Assembly (NCBI RefSeq): GCF_022832385.1
Contig: NZ_JALHLE010000005.1
Location: 1-64,000, forward strand
Direction of reading: 5' to 3'
Origin: Novosphingobium album (ex Hu et al. 2023)
Lineage (GTDB): Bacteria; Pseudomonadota; Alphaproteobacteria; Sphingomonadales; Sphingomonadaceae
DNA: 64,000 nt
Under the pieces are notes generated by a model. That model saw only the letters and a program-made list of their open reading frames with translations, did no database searches and was not told the DNA's origin. Shown one piece after another: positions 9,084-19,431 of the stretch. Each line of letters begins with the position of its first letter. Within the stretch, counting starts at the first letter, position 1. A program made the position numbers and the translations under genes.

Positions 9084-9680
9084 TCAGAGATGATCCGGTT
9101 CGGGGCCGTAACGGTTATCCCCATCACTCGATGGCCAGACACCGAAGATGATCACGATCAGCAACGGCACCCAGCCCAGCAGTCCCTGCAGCGCATACTT
9201 GCTGCGTTGCATCTGTGCCGCCGCCTGCATGGCGGACGGGTCATTCAGCTTCATCGAAGTGATGAAAGACACCATTTCGCCGATCATGCCGATGGTCAGA
9301 ACGATCGAGAGCAATTGCAGCACGACGGCAAGCGCCGCGATCCATCCGCTGTTGCCCGAGTCATGCAGCCTCCGCGCAAACGCGGCCGCGAGCAGCAGTG
9401 TCATCACAATCGACAGAACGACAGACATCCACATTGTCAGCTGTATCAGGCCTGCCATGCGCTCGATCATCTGTTGCTGTATGGCAGCCTGATCGGCGCC
9501 GCCGCGGGCCGATTGAAAGACGTCCACCGCCATCGCTCCGCCCGCCACGATCGAGACACCGAATGTGGTCACCAGCTGTATGATCGCAAGGAACAGGACG
9601 TAGAACCAGAAGGTCGAACGCGAATCCCGGCCGGAAAAATTCGTCAGGCTGGACAAATTGTGCCGGATTGCCTCGATCAT
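9084..9680 (-). CDS. DUF805 family membrane protein
   Basis: A 198-residue inner-membrane protein with four hydrophobic segments. Its family signature is plain: FSGRDSRSTFWFYVLF at the N-terminus, RRLHDSGNSGW after the third segment and NRYGP near the C-terminus. A short polar insertion (about 60-75, rich in Ala and Gln) separates the first two helices. The ATG at 9680 has GGGAACGCG upstream. The function of DUF805 proteins is not established. It sits between proS and the M28 peptidase on the same strand. Confidence 0.87.
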   Translation of the reverse strand: MIEAIRHNLSSLTNFSGRDSRSTFWFYVLFLAIIQLVTTFGVSIVAGGAMAVDVFQSARGGADQAAIQQQMIERMAGLIQLTMWMSVVLSIVMTLLLAAAFARRLHDSGNSGWIAALAVVLQLLSIVLTIGMIGEMVSFITSMKLNDPSAMQAAAQMQRSKYALQGLLGWVPLLIVIIFGVWPSSDGDNRYGPEPDHL

Positions 9681-9704
9681 CGCGTTCCCCTTGCTGTGCT
9701 GGTA

Positions 9705-11243
9705 TCAGTAAGCCCTTGCGATATATATCCTTTCGACGGCGGGCCGTCCCGTGAAAATACATTCACCGGCGACGGGCTCGGCATCCAGCGGCGTATTGCG
9801 GATGGTCAGCTTCAGTGCCTTGAGCTTCTGGACGACGCTTTCCAGCTCATTCCCCGTCGGGCGGACCCATTCGGCTTCGACCCAGCCCGGATAGCGCTTG
9901 TCCTCTGCGAAGAAAGCCTCGACTTCGGCGAAGCTGGACACTCGGGTGAGCTGCGCATCGCGCTTGGCCTTTGCTTCCACGAACAGCGCGGACTGGATGT
10001 TCTCCAGCTCGGCGCCGGCCATGGCGACGAATTCGTCCTTCGGCATGCCGATGAAATTCGCCTTTGCGGCGTCGTTCCACAGCTTGTCGCGGCGCAGCAT
10101 GGACACCTGGCCACCGGCCGCATCGCGCCCGCCGATCTCGAGGATCAGCGGCACGCCCTTCTTGACCCACGCCCAGCGCTTTTGCGTGGCCTTGCCCGGA
10201 CGCTTGTCGAGCAGGACGCGCACGCGCTCACCCAGCGCCGACCGCCCCGCCAGTTCCTTGCGCAGATCCTCGCAGTAGGCGAGCAGTTCCTCGTCCTCCG
10301 GCTTTTCGCGCAGCATCGGCAGGATCACGATCTGGTGCGGCGCCACGGCAGGCGGCACGCGGAGACCGTCATCATCGCCATGCGTCATGATCATGCCGCC
10401 GACCATGCGGGTCGACGTACCCCACGAAGTCGTGTGGCAATACTGCTGGGTGCCTTCGGCGTCCTGATACTGGATGCCGGCAGCATGCGCGAAGCCAGTG
10501 CCGAGGTAGTGCGAGGTACCCGCCTGCAGCGCCTTGCCATCCTGCATCATCGCTTCGATCGAATATGTCGCGACGGCGCCGGGGAAGCGTTCGTTCTCGG
10601 GCTTCTCGCCGGTGATGACTGGCATGGCGAGCTCGGTCTCGACGAAATCGCGGTACATCTCGAGCGCGCGCAGCGTTTCCTCTAGCGCATCCTCGCGGTT
10701 GGCGTGGGCAGTGTGGCCCTCCTGCCAGAGGAACTCGCTGGTGCGCAGGAACATGCGTGTGCGCATTTCCCAGCGCACGACGTTGGCCCACTGGTTGGTG
10801 AGCAGCGGCAGATCACGCCAGGACTGGACCCAGCGCGCCATGGCGGCGCCGATCACGGTTTCCGAGGTCGGGCGCACGATCAGCGGCTCTTCCAGCCGGG
10901 CTTCGGGATCGGGGACAAGCCCGCCCTGCCCGTCGCCGATCAGGCGGTGGTGGGTGACGACCGCCATTTCCTTGGCGAAACCCTCGACGTGCTCGGCTTC
11001 CTTGGCGAAGTAGGAGAGCGGAATGAATAGCGGGAAGTAGCAGTTCTGGACGCCCGCAGCCTTGATCCGGTCATCCATCAGGCGCTGGATGCGTTCCCAG
11101 ATGCCGTAGCCCCACGGCTTGATGACCATGCACCCGCGCACGCCGGATTCCTCGGCCATTTCGGCCTCGGAAATGACTTCCTGATACCACTGGGCGAAGT
11201 CGTCCTCGCGCTTGATCGTGAGGGCGTGACGGATGGCAGACAC
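9705..11243 (-). CDS. proS: Prolyl-tRNA synthetase, archaeal/eukaryal-like type
   Basis: A 512-residue class II aminoacyl-tRNA synthetase that charges tRNA-Pro. The N-terminus has IKPWGYGIWERIQ and NCYFPLFIP, then motif 2 and 3 regions (RPTSETVIG, RWEMRTRMFLRTSEFLWQEG, GTSHYLGTGF, THGDDDGLRVPP), an anticodon-binding domain and a C-terminal zinc-domain-like tail ending in IYIARAY. The bacterial editing insertion is absent, and the terminal tyrosine is typical of archaeal/eukaryal ProRS ('type 3'). The start is GTG at 11243 after AGGAAG. It is transcribed leftward upstream of the DUF805 gene. Confidence 0.95.
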   Translation of the reverse strand: MSAIRHALTIKREDDFAQWYQEVISEAEMAEESGVRGCMVIKPWGYGIWERIQRLMDDRIKAAGVQNCYFPLFIPLSYFAKEAEHVEGFAKEMAVVTHHRLIGDGQGGLVPDPEARLEEPLIVRPTSETVIGAAMARWVQSWRDLPLLTNQWANVVRWEMRTRMFLRTSEFLWQEGHTAHANREDALEETLRALEMYRDFVETELAMPVITGEKPENERFPGAVATYSIEAMMQDGKALQAGTSHYLGTGFAHAAGIQYQDAEGTQQYCHTTSWGTSTRMVGGMIMTHGDDDGLRVPPAVAPHQIVILPMLREKPEDEELLAYCEDLRKELAGRSALGERVRVLLDKRPGKATQKRWAWVKKGVPLILEIGGRDAAGGQVSMLRRDKLWNDAAKANFIGMPKDEFVAMAGAELENIQSALFVEAKAKRDAQLTRVSSFAEVEAFFAEDKRYPGWVEAEWVRPTGNELESVVQKLKALKLTIRNTPLDAEPVAGECIFTGRPAVERIYIARAY

Positions 11244-11308
11244 GGGTGCTTCTTCCTGACTTGGTGTTGCGTCCGGGAGATCATCCCCCGGCGCGCACCC
11301 GCTGGCCT

Positions 11309-11866
11309 TTATTTGCCCAGCGCGTCAAGCTTCTTCTGCATGGCCGCCATCTGTTCCTTGAGCGAAGCAAGATCACCTGCGTCTTCCGGCGCGGCGGGTT
11401 TCGCTTCGGGCTTTTCCGCGCCGGGCATGAACGCGGCCGACGCCGCGCGGAACATGGCCATGTTCTGCTCGGCCAGCTTGGCGAGCGGATTATTGCCAAG
11501 GCTGTCCTCGAATGCCTTGGCCAGCTTGCTCTGGTTGGCGCGGAAGTTTTCCATCGAGGCTTCGAGATAGTGCGGAATCAGCGACTGCATCGAATTGCCA
11601 TACATGCCGATCAGTTCGCGCAGGAAATTCACCGGCAGCATCTGCTCGCCGTTGGTCTCCTCTTCCATGATGATCTGGGTCAGGATGGTGTGCGTGATGT
11701 CGGCACCGGACTTGGCATCGAGAACCTTGTAGTCGACGCCTTCGCGGGTCATCTTCGCAAGGTGATCGAGCGTGATGTAGCTCGACGACCGCGTGTTGTA
11801 GAGCCGCCGGTTCGCGTACTTCTTGATGATAACAGTGTTGTCGTCGCTCGACGCCGCTTCAGCCAT
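11309..11866 (-). CDS. phaR: Polyhydroxyalkanoate synthesis repressor PhaR
   Basis: A 185-residue DNA-binding regulator of polyhydroxyalkanoate storage. The PHB/PHA accumulation regulator domain is visible as IIKKYANRRLYNTRSSSYIT, with the VDYKVLDAKSGADIT and TQIIMEEE segments, followed by a helical region (about 90-145), an Ala/Pro linker and a C-terminal coiled coil (LASLKEQMAAMQKKLDAL). The ATG at 11866 has GGGG eight bases upstream; an in-frame TTG six bases earlier is too close to that site. No PHA synthase genes are in the window. From the family, it would repress phasin genes until bound by PHA granules. Confidence 0.93.
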   Translation of the reverse strand: MAEAASSDDNTVIIKKYANRRLYNTRSSSYITLDHLAKMTREGVDYKVLDAKSGADITHTILTQIIMEEETNGEQMLPVNFLRELIGMYGNSMQSLIPHYLEASMENFRANQSKLAKAFEDSLGNNPLAKLAEQNMAMFRAASAAFMPGAEKPEAKPAAPEDAGDLASLKEQMAAMQKKLDALGK

Positions 11867-11963
11867 TGCCAATCCCCGTTTTCATTGTGCGGCCACGTTA
11901 CCATTCAGGGATATCGCGATGCAACAAAAATTGCTGCGCAGCAAAAGACCGAAATGTGCCGTT

Positions 11964-13016
11964 TCAGCGCGCGAAACGATGTCCCAGCACGGTCAGCAAT
12001 TCATATTGGGACAACCCGGTCTCGGCTGAGGCTTCCGGCAAGGCGTAATCGGCCGTCACCCAGTCGCCCTCACGCAGTGAGGGAGCCCCGGAAAGGTCAA
12101 TTACCGTCATGTCCATGCTCACGCGGCCCAGCACCGGCAGCACCTGCCCGTTCGCGTGAAAACGTCCCCTGCCGGACCAGCAACGCAGGTATCCGTCGGC
12201 ATAGCCGAGTGCGATCGTGCCGACGCGCATAGGTTCGGTCGCGGTAAAAGTGGCATTATAGCCGATGGTCTCGCCGGCCGTGACATCTCGCACTTGCAGA
12301 ATGGCCGCCTGCGGCTGGACCACCTGCCGGATCACGCCGGCCAACTCCGTGCGCGGCACACCCCCGTAAATTGCAATACCCGGGCGGGTCAGGTCGCCAT
12401 GATAGTCGCTGCCCAGCGCGATGCCCGCGCTGTTGGCAAGGCTGCCCCGCTGATGCCGAACCGCTGCGCGAGCCTGCCCCCAGCGGTCGCGCTGGACACC
12501 ATTGGACGCAACGTCCTCTTCTGCCGAAACGAGGTGCGAAAGCAGCACATCCACCTCGAGCGCGGCAACGCTCTCGTCGCCGAGTTCCGTTAGCGGCAGG
12601 CCGAGGCGGTTCATTCCGGTATCGACCATGAGATGGCACCGGCCACCCCCGCCCGCGACCCAGCGCCGGGCCTGTTCGAGCGAGTTGATGACCGGCGTTG
12701 CTCCACTCGCCACGGCGAAGGCCACGTCGGCATCGGTCAGCGGACCATGCAGGACCGAGATCGAGCCGGGTGCCGCAACATCCAGCAGAGCCTGTGCCTC
12801 CGACCAGTGTGCCACGAAGAAGTCGTGGCAGCCGGCCGCGTGCAGGATCGGCACGACCGCGCGGGCGCCAAGGCCATACCCGTCCGCCTTGACTGCCGCC
12901 CCTGCCCGCGCATTGCCGGACATCCGGTCCAGCGCCTGCCAGTTCGATCGCAAGGCATCGGGGTCAAGGCCGAGCCTCAGGGCCGGCGCAGGTACGTCAG
13001 GAAGCATCTTCACCAT
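11964..13016 (-). CDS. alr: Alanine racemase
   Basis: A 350-residue pyridoxal-phosphate enzyme that converts L-alanine to D-alanine for peptidoglycan. The PLP lysine lies in AAVKADGYGLGA (Lys43) and the catalytic tyrosine of the C-terminal beta domain in ETIGYNATF; RPGIAIYGG and GRVSMDM are further family motifs. The start is ambiguous: ATG at 13016 (MVKML) or at 13007 (MLPDV), both overlapping the 3' end of the transporter gene, which suggests coupling. No strong ribosome-binding site separates them. The overlap of a cell-wall enzyme with an MHS transporter is curious, but I infer no shared substrate. Confidence 0.93.
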   Translation of the reverse strand: MVKMLPDVPAPALRLGLDPDALRSNWQALDRMSGNARAGAAVKADGYGLGARAVVPILHAAGCHDFFVAHWSEAQALLDVAAPGSISVLHGPLTDADVAFAVASGATPVINSLEQARRWVAGGGGRCHLMVDTGMNRLGLPLTELGDESVAALEVDVLLSHLVSAEEDVASNGVQRDRWGQARAAVRHQRGSLANSAGIALGSDYHGDLTRPGIAIYGGVPRTELAGVIRQVVQPQAAILQVRDVTAGETIGYNATFTATEPMRVGTIALGYADGYLRCWSGRGRFHANGQVLPVLGRVSMDMTVIDLSGAPSLREGDWVTADYALPEASAETGLSQYELLTVLGHRFAR

Positions 13017-14661
13017 AATCACGAGGAGGACCGCCGTGCAGTCCCCAGATCGCCACGATCAGCCCGAATGCCACCACCACCCAGGTGTACCACAGGCCGG
13101 CATAGGCATCGCCGGTCCGGGCATTGATATAGCTTGCGATCAGCGGAAGGAAGCCGCCCAGATAACCGGCCCCGATGTGGTAGGGAATGGACATTGAGCT
13201 GTAGCGGATCGGTGCCGGGAACATTTCGCACAGCTGGGCCGCGACACCGCCGTAAGTCAGCGCCGAGAGTGCACCCAGCACCAGCAGGATACCCGCGATG
13301 CCCAACAGCGCAGGCAGACCCGGCGTCTGCACACTGAAATCGAAACCGTGCGCAGTGAGCGCTGCTTCGATTCCAGCCTTGCGTGCCTTGTCCGCATCCT
13401 TCTTGTGCGCAGCATCGTCGGCCAGCCATGCAGGTGCGATGTCCACGGCCCTGCCACCAACGGTCAGCGACAACTGGTCCGCGGCCTGAACGGTGTAGGG
13501 CACGCCGCTGGCAGTAAGCGTTTCAAGCAGTTTGCCGCAATCGCTCAACTTGTTGCCGGAGAGGTCCGCGAACGGATCGGTGGCGCAGGCCTGACCGGAC
13601 ACCACGACCGGTGCCGCCCTGGCACTGGCCTGAAGCCCTGGGTTGGCCAGCGTCCCCATGCCCCAGAACAGCGGAAAGATCAGCACCAGCGTCGCTGCCG
13701 CACCAATCACCAGTGGCAACTTGCGTCCGATCTTGTCCGACCAGCCACCAACGATCACGTAGAAGCTCATCGAAATCAGCGCGGTGAGGCCGATGACCAC
13801 TTCGACAACGGTGGCATCGACCCGCATTGGCCCCTTGAGAAACGACAGCGCGGAGAAGAACGCGGTATACCAGATCGTCGTCAGGATGCCGGTCACTCCG
13901 AACAACGCGATGAAGATGCGCTTCTTGTTGCCGGGATAGGTGAAGCTCTCGACGAACGGATTGCCGGAAATCTCCCCCTCCTCTCGCATGGCAATGAAGA
14001 CGGGGCTTTCGGAGAGCTTGAGTCGCATCCACAGCGAGATCGCCAGCAAGGCGAGAGACAGAAGGAACGGCACGCGCCAGCCCCACGCGGCAAGGACGTC
14101 ATCGCTGAAGGCAGCCTGATTGAGCAGGACCACGATGATCGACAGCACGAAACCGCCGACAACGCTGCCCTGGATGTAGCCGGTGAAATACCCGCGCCGG
14201 CTGGGCGGCGAATGCTCGGACACATAGATCGCCGCGCCCCCGTATTCACCGCCAAGCGCGAGGCCCTGCAGGATACGCAGCACGATGACGATGAGCGGCG
14301 CCCACAACCCGATCGTGTCCGCCGAAGGAATGAGGCCCACGCCCGCCGTGGAAATGCCCATCAGCGTGACGGTCACGAGGAACGTGTACTTGCGCCCGAG
14401 CTTGTCGCCAAAATAGCCGAACAGAATGGCGCCAAGCGGCCTGAATCCGAAACCGACGGCAAAACCGGCCCAGACCAGCAGGATCTGCAATGTCGGACCG
14501 ACCGAAGGGAAAAAGGCCTTGCCGATGAAAGCGGCCATCGTGCCGTAAATGAAGAAGTCGTACCACTCGAAGATCGTGCCGGCTGAGGATGCGGCAATCA
14601 CCAGCTTGATGTCGGATGCGCTGGGCTCGGGCCCGTGCGGATGCTGGTGCTGGTCTGCCAT
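12997..14661 (-). CDS. MFS transporter of the metabolite:H+ symporter (MHS) family with an inserted domain
   Basis: A 554-residue inner-membrane symporter. MHS hallmarks are IFEWYDFFIYG in helix 1, RPLGAILFGYFGDKLGRK in the 2-3 loop, QGLALGGEYGGAA in helix 5 and GGWSDKIGRKLPL in the 8-9 loop. Usual MHS proteins are about 430-450 residues. The extra 100 or so residues form a soluble insertion between the ninth and tenth helices (about 345-455), running from ASARAAPVVVSGQ to VQTPGLP and containing two cysteines. Its position would put it outside the cytoplasm. The ATG at 14661 has GGGGAGAAC upstream. The substrate is unknown; relatives move dicarboxylates, proline or betaine. Confidence 0.88.
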   Translation of the reverse strand: MADQHQHPHGPEPSASDIKLVIAASSAGTIFEWYDFFIYGTMAAFIGKAFFPSVGPTLQILLVWAGFAVGFGFRPLGAILFGYFGDKLGRKYTFLVTVTLMGISTAGVGLIPSADTIGLWAPLIVIVLRILQGLALGGEYGGAAIYVSEHSPPSRRGYFTGYIQGSVVGGFVLSIIVVLLNQAAFSDDVLAAWGWRVPFLLSLALLAISLWMRLKLSESPVFIAMREEGEISGNPFVESFTYPGNKKRIFIALFGVTGILTTIWYTAFFSALSFLKGPMRVDATVVEVVIGLTALISMSFYVIVGGWSDKIGRKLPLVIGAAATLVLIFPLFWGMGTLANPGLQASARAAPVVVSGQACATDPFADLSGNKLSDCGKLLETLTASGVPYTVQAADQLSLTVGGRAVDIAPAWLADDAAHKKDADKARKAGIEAALTAHGFDFSVQTPGLPALLGIAGILLVLGALSALTYGGVAAQLCEMFPAPIRYSSMSIPYHIGAGYLGGFLPLIASYINARTGDAYAGLWYTWVVVAFGLIVAIWGLHGGPPRDYGEDAS

Positions 14662-14698
14662 GCGTTCTCCCCCGTATCCTACCCCGGAGCTATCGCCT

Positions 14699-15130
14699 CT
14701 ATACGTCCGTTTCGCCGCTGGGAAGCACCTGCATTGCCGCGTTCCACGGCAGCATCACCGCACCATGCCGGGCGGGGTAGTCCCGTGCGGCGGCGATAAT
14801 GGACAGGCCGGGCCAGGCCGGCATGTCCGCTTCGCCCGCCAGCCAGGCAGCGATGGCCCGCCCGGCCGCATGGATGGCCGGCCCGTTTCGTCCCGCAGCC
14901 CCCTGCATGAAGATGGCCGCTGCTGCTTGCCCGATAGCGCACGCCTGACTGCGCACGCCCATGCGCGCGATCGTGCCGTCCGCCGCAGTCTCCAGACCGA
15001 GTACTACGGTGCTGCCGCAACTCTTGGAACGCGCCTCGGCCCTCAGGGGCAAATCGTCGATCAGGGGAAACCGCGCCAGATCGACAGCCAGCCCCAGCAC
15101 GTCAGGGGTGTAGAGAACAGCAGTCGACAT
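14699..15130 (-). CDS. NifU/IscU-like iron-sulfur scaffold homologue
   Basis: A 143-residue protein related to the NifU N-terminal/IscU/SufU scaffold fold. Two cluster-ligand positions are visible, SKSCGSTVVLG (Cys38) and SQACAIGQ (Cys64). The third region, normally Cys before a LPW motif, reads ARHGAVMLPW and has His but no Cys. It may therefore bind a cluster differently or bind another metal. The ATG at 15130 is three bases after the CvpA-family stop, so the two are co-transcribed. No other Fe-S assembly genes are nearby. Confidence 0.75.
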   Translation of the reverse strand: MSTAVLYTPDVLGLAVDLARFPLIDDLPLRAEARSKSCGSTVVLGLETAADGTIARMGVRSQACAIGQAAAAIFMQGAAGRNGPAIHAAGRAIAAWLAGEADMPAWPGLSIIAAARDYPARHGAVMLPWNAAMQVLPSGETDV

Positions 15131-15133
15131 GCT

Positions 15134-15652
15134 TCAGTTCCCGCTTTCCGCCGCCATGGCTTCACGGCGGCGCTGGGCGATAAGCTGCACCAGCGCTTCG
15201 CTGCTGGCATTGATGAACGGATAGGTCCGCGACTGGGTGATCCAGTCCGGCCGCCCGCCGTGGTCCCACACGGTATCGTAGCCCAGCACCAGAACCGAAA
15301 AGCCCAGCACCACGATCACCACCCCCTTCACGGCACCGAATCCGAAACCGAGTACGCGGTCTATCGGTCCCAAAGCCGATGCACGGCTCGCCTTGCCTGC
15401 CCATCGCGCGATAACCTTCACGGCTGCGAAGGGGACGAGCAGCAACAGGGCAAAGGCGAGTACACCGGCGCCGGATTCAGTGCCGATGCGCGGGATCAAC
15501 CAGTAGGTAACCGGGGTATGCAGCATACGGATCGCGAAGATCGCAAAAACCCAGGCGCCCAGCGCCAGGATTTCCTGCACGAAACCGCGAATGAAGCCGG
15601 TGATGGCGCCCAGCCCGACGAAGAGCAGAACGGCAATGTCGAAGCCAGTCAT
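15134..15652 (-). CDS. CvpA family membrane protein
   Basis: A 172-residue protein with four predicted membrane helices. It has the family's N-terminal pattern MTGFDIAVLLFVGLGAITGF, then a conserved GFVQEILALGAW and a GPIDRVLGFGFGAVKGV helix near the middle. The C-terminal 40 residues are soluble and charged. In other bacteria CvpA is linked to colicin V secretion and envelope or purF-related phenotypes, and its molecular role is not settled. I placed the start at the ATG at 15652; another ATG six bases upstream is equally possible. It lies between radA and the NifU-like gene. Confidence 0.83.
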   Translation of the reverse strand: MTGFDIAVLLFVGLGAITGFIRGFVQEILALGAWVFAIFAIRMLHTPVTYWLIPRIGTESGAGVLAFALLLLVPFAAVKVIARWAGKASRASALGPIDRVLGFGFGAVKGVVIVVLGFSVLVLGYDTVWDHGGRPDWITQSRTYPFINASSEALVQLIAQRRREAMAAESGN

Positions 15653-15664
15653 AGGCATGCGAAA

Positions 15665-17032
<1,368 letters not shown>

Positions 17033-17102
17033 GAGAGCGGACTAACCAGAACGGAATGAGAACGCAATTGCTTTAATCGGCGCCCTGCTCCAAGCTTGCC
17101 GA

Positions 17103-19418
17103 ATGCGGCAGAAAGAACTGCGGATCGCGCTGGTATGTTACGGAGGTGTCAGCCTCGCCGTCTACATGCATGGCGTGACGAAGGAATTGTGGAAAGCGAT
17201 GCAGGCAAGCCGGGCGCTGTGGTCCGGCGAACCCGATCCGCTGGGAATTGCCGGGGTCTATCTGCGGTTGCTGCGGCGGCTCGAACAGGGCAGCAACCTG
17301 CGGCTGCGGGTGATGACCGATATCGTTGCAGGGGCGTCCGCGGGCGGGATCAACTCGGTCTTTCTGGCGCAGGCGATTCATTCAGGACGTTCGCTCGAAC
17401 CGCTTACCGAGCTCTGGCTGGAAACGGCCGACGTGGATGTACTGCTCGATCCCGAGGCGCGGCCATGGTCCCGCATGGCCAAGTTCTGGGCAAGCCCGAT
17501 CGTTTCCTATCTCCTCCACCGGCCAGGCAATGCCGTCAGTGCCAGCGTGGCGCCCGAAACGCGCGCCGAAGTGCGGGAAAAGCTGTCACGCCTTATCCGC
17601 TCGCGATGGTTCGAACCGCCCTTCAGCGGCATCGGTTTTTCCCGTCTGCTGTGCCGCGCGATGATGGCAATGGAAGACACGCCCGCAGGCCGTCCGCTGC
17701 TGCCGGAAAACCATCCGCTCGATCTTTTCGTGACGGCCACGGACTTCAAGGGGCATCTCGAAACACTGCATCTGCATTCGCCCGAACAAGTGCTGGAGAG
17801 TGAGCACCGCCTGACAATTGGCTTTCACGCAAAGGCGCCGGGCGAAGGCGGGCACACGCTGGCAGCCATTCCCGAACTCGTGCTGGCCGCACGTTCCACC
17901 GCCAGTTTTCCCGGCGCGTTCCCGCCGCTGCAACTGGCGGAAATCGACCAGCTCATGCGCGAAAAGCACGGAGCCTGGCCCGAACGGGAGGCGTTTCTCC
18001 ATCGTATCATGCCCGCCCACATGCGGCGTGGCGACATCGATTCCGTCTCGCTCATCGACGGGTCAGTGCTCGTCAATGCCCCGTTTGCCGATGCGATGTC
18101 CGTTCTGCGCGACCGGCCCGCCGCGAGGGAAGTGGATCGCCGTTTCGTCTATATCGACCCAACCCCCGATCCGGTGGGCGCAGCCGCCCGCAGCGACAAG
18201 CGCGCTCCGGGGTTCTTTCCGGTGATTTTCGGGTCGCTGTCATCCATTCCCCGCGAACAGCCGATTCGCGACAACCTCGAGGCGCTTGAACGCGATTCGC
18301 GCGAAAAAAGCGCGCTGCGTGATGTGGTCCAGGCGCTTCGTCCTGAAATCGAGGAAGCGGTCGAGAAGCTCTTTGGCTACACCCTGTTTCTCAACCGGCC
18401 CACGCCCAAGCGCCTTGCTGCCTGGCGCACCAGGGCGCAGCAGGCCGCGTTCGATCAGGCAGGCTTTGCCTATCACGGCTACGCCCAGATCAAGTACAGC
18501 GGCATTGTCGTCACGCTCGGACGTCTCATCTTCGAAGCCGCCCCGGAACTGGGGCTGCCAAATGCGGCCCCGATCCGCGAGCGACTGTTCGCGCATCTGG
18601 AAGCCAGCGGCATCGATCGCATGAAGACGCTGCGCGACACCAAGTCGCCCACGATGATTTCCTTCTTTCGCACCCACGACCTTGCCTTCCGGATCCGGCG
18701 GCTGCGCCTGCTGGCGCGGCGCGTCACGCAGGAATGGGAAAGCGAGATCGAGGTGACCGAGCAGGATCGCGACGATGCCCGCACCGCGATCTACAAGGCG
18801 CTGGCACTCTATATCGACCGCGAGCCCGCGGATGCTCTGGGCGAGGAATTCCCGGCACTGGCCCGCGCCGTCTTCGAGGATCCGCAGCCCGTGCTCGATC
18901 ATATCGCCAGGCGGCATAACCTGATGGAAACGGACAATCAGGTTGACGAATTGCTGGCAGAAGCGCTGGCGGCGATGCCGCATGCGCTGCGGCGGCGGAT
19001 GCTGCTCGCCTATCTCGGGTTCCCGTTCTACGACACCGTAACGCTGCCGCTGCTGCGCGGCGAAGGGTTGACGGAATTCGATCCGGTGCAGGTCGACCGA
19101 ATCTCGCCTGACGACTGCAACGCCATCCGCCATGGCGGCGCGCGAGAGACGCTTCGGGGAACCGAGTTCTACAACTTCGGCGCGTTCTTCAGCCGCGCCT
19201 ACCGCGAGAACGACTACCTGTGGGGACGGCTGCATGGTGCGGAAAGGCTGATCGACCTGATCGCATCTACGCTCGGCGCGGAACACGCCTTGCCGCAGCG
19301 CGACATGCACCAGTTCCGCCGCGAGGCCTTCCTGGCGATCCTCGACGAGGAAAAGGGCCGGCTACAGGCCGACCCCGGCCTGATCGACGGGATCAGGCGC
19401 GAGGTCATGGCGCTGTAA
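17103..19418 (+). CDS. Large patatin-related lipid acyl hydrolase
   Basis: A 771-residue protein with an N-terminal patatin domain. The catalytic serine sits in GASAGG (Ser79), the dyad aspartate in LIDGSVLVNAP (about residue 317), and the oxyanion-type glycines in CYGGVSLAVYMHG (12-24). The long C-terminal half, with HTH-like helical segments, belongs to a bacterial patatin-related family (DUF3376 type) rather than to short PlpD or ExoU patatins. No signal peptide is visible, so it is probably cytoplasmic or membrane-associated. It is expected to hydrolyse phospholipid or neutral-lipid acyl esters; the physiological substrate is unknown. It converges on dnaJ with a 13-base gap. Confidence 0.87.
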   Translation: MRQKELRIALVCYGGVSLAVYMHGVTKELWKAMQASRALWSGEPDPLGIAGVYLRLLRRLEQGSNLRLRVMTDIVAGASAGGINSVFLAQAIHSGRSLEPLTELWLETADVDVLLDPEARPWSRMAKFWASPIVSYLLHRPGNAVSASVAPETRAEVREKLSRLIRSRWFEPPFSGIGFSRLLCRAMMAMEDTPAGRPLLPENHPLDLFVTATDFKGHLETLHLHSPEQVLESEHRLTIGFHAKAPGEGGHTLAAIPELVLAARSTASFPGAFPPLQLAEIDQLMREKHGAWPEREAFLHRIMPAHMRRGDIDSVSLIDGSVLVNAPFADAMSVLRDRPAAREVDRRFVYIDPTPDPVGAAARSDKRAPGFFPVIFGSLSSIPREQPIRDNLEALERDSREKSALRDVVQALRPEIEEAVEKLFGYTLFLNRPTPKRLAAWRTRAQQAAFDQAGFAYHGYAQIKYSGIVVTLGRLIFEAAPELGLPNAAPIRERLFAHLEASGIDRMKTLRDTKSPTMISFFRTHDLAFRIRRLRLLARRVTQEWESEIEVTEQDRDDARTAIYKALALYIDREPADALGEEFPALARAVFEDPQPVLDHIARRHNLMETDNQVDELLAEALAAMPHALRRRMLLAYLGFPFYDTVTLPLLRGEGLTEFDPVQVDRISPDDCNAIRHGGARETLRGTEFYNFGAFFSRAYRENDYLWGRLHGAERLIDLIASTLGAEHALPQRDMHQFRREAFLAILDEEKGRLQADPGLIDGIRREVMAL

Positions 19419-19431
19419 CGCGCCCCTTTCG

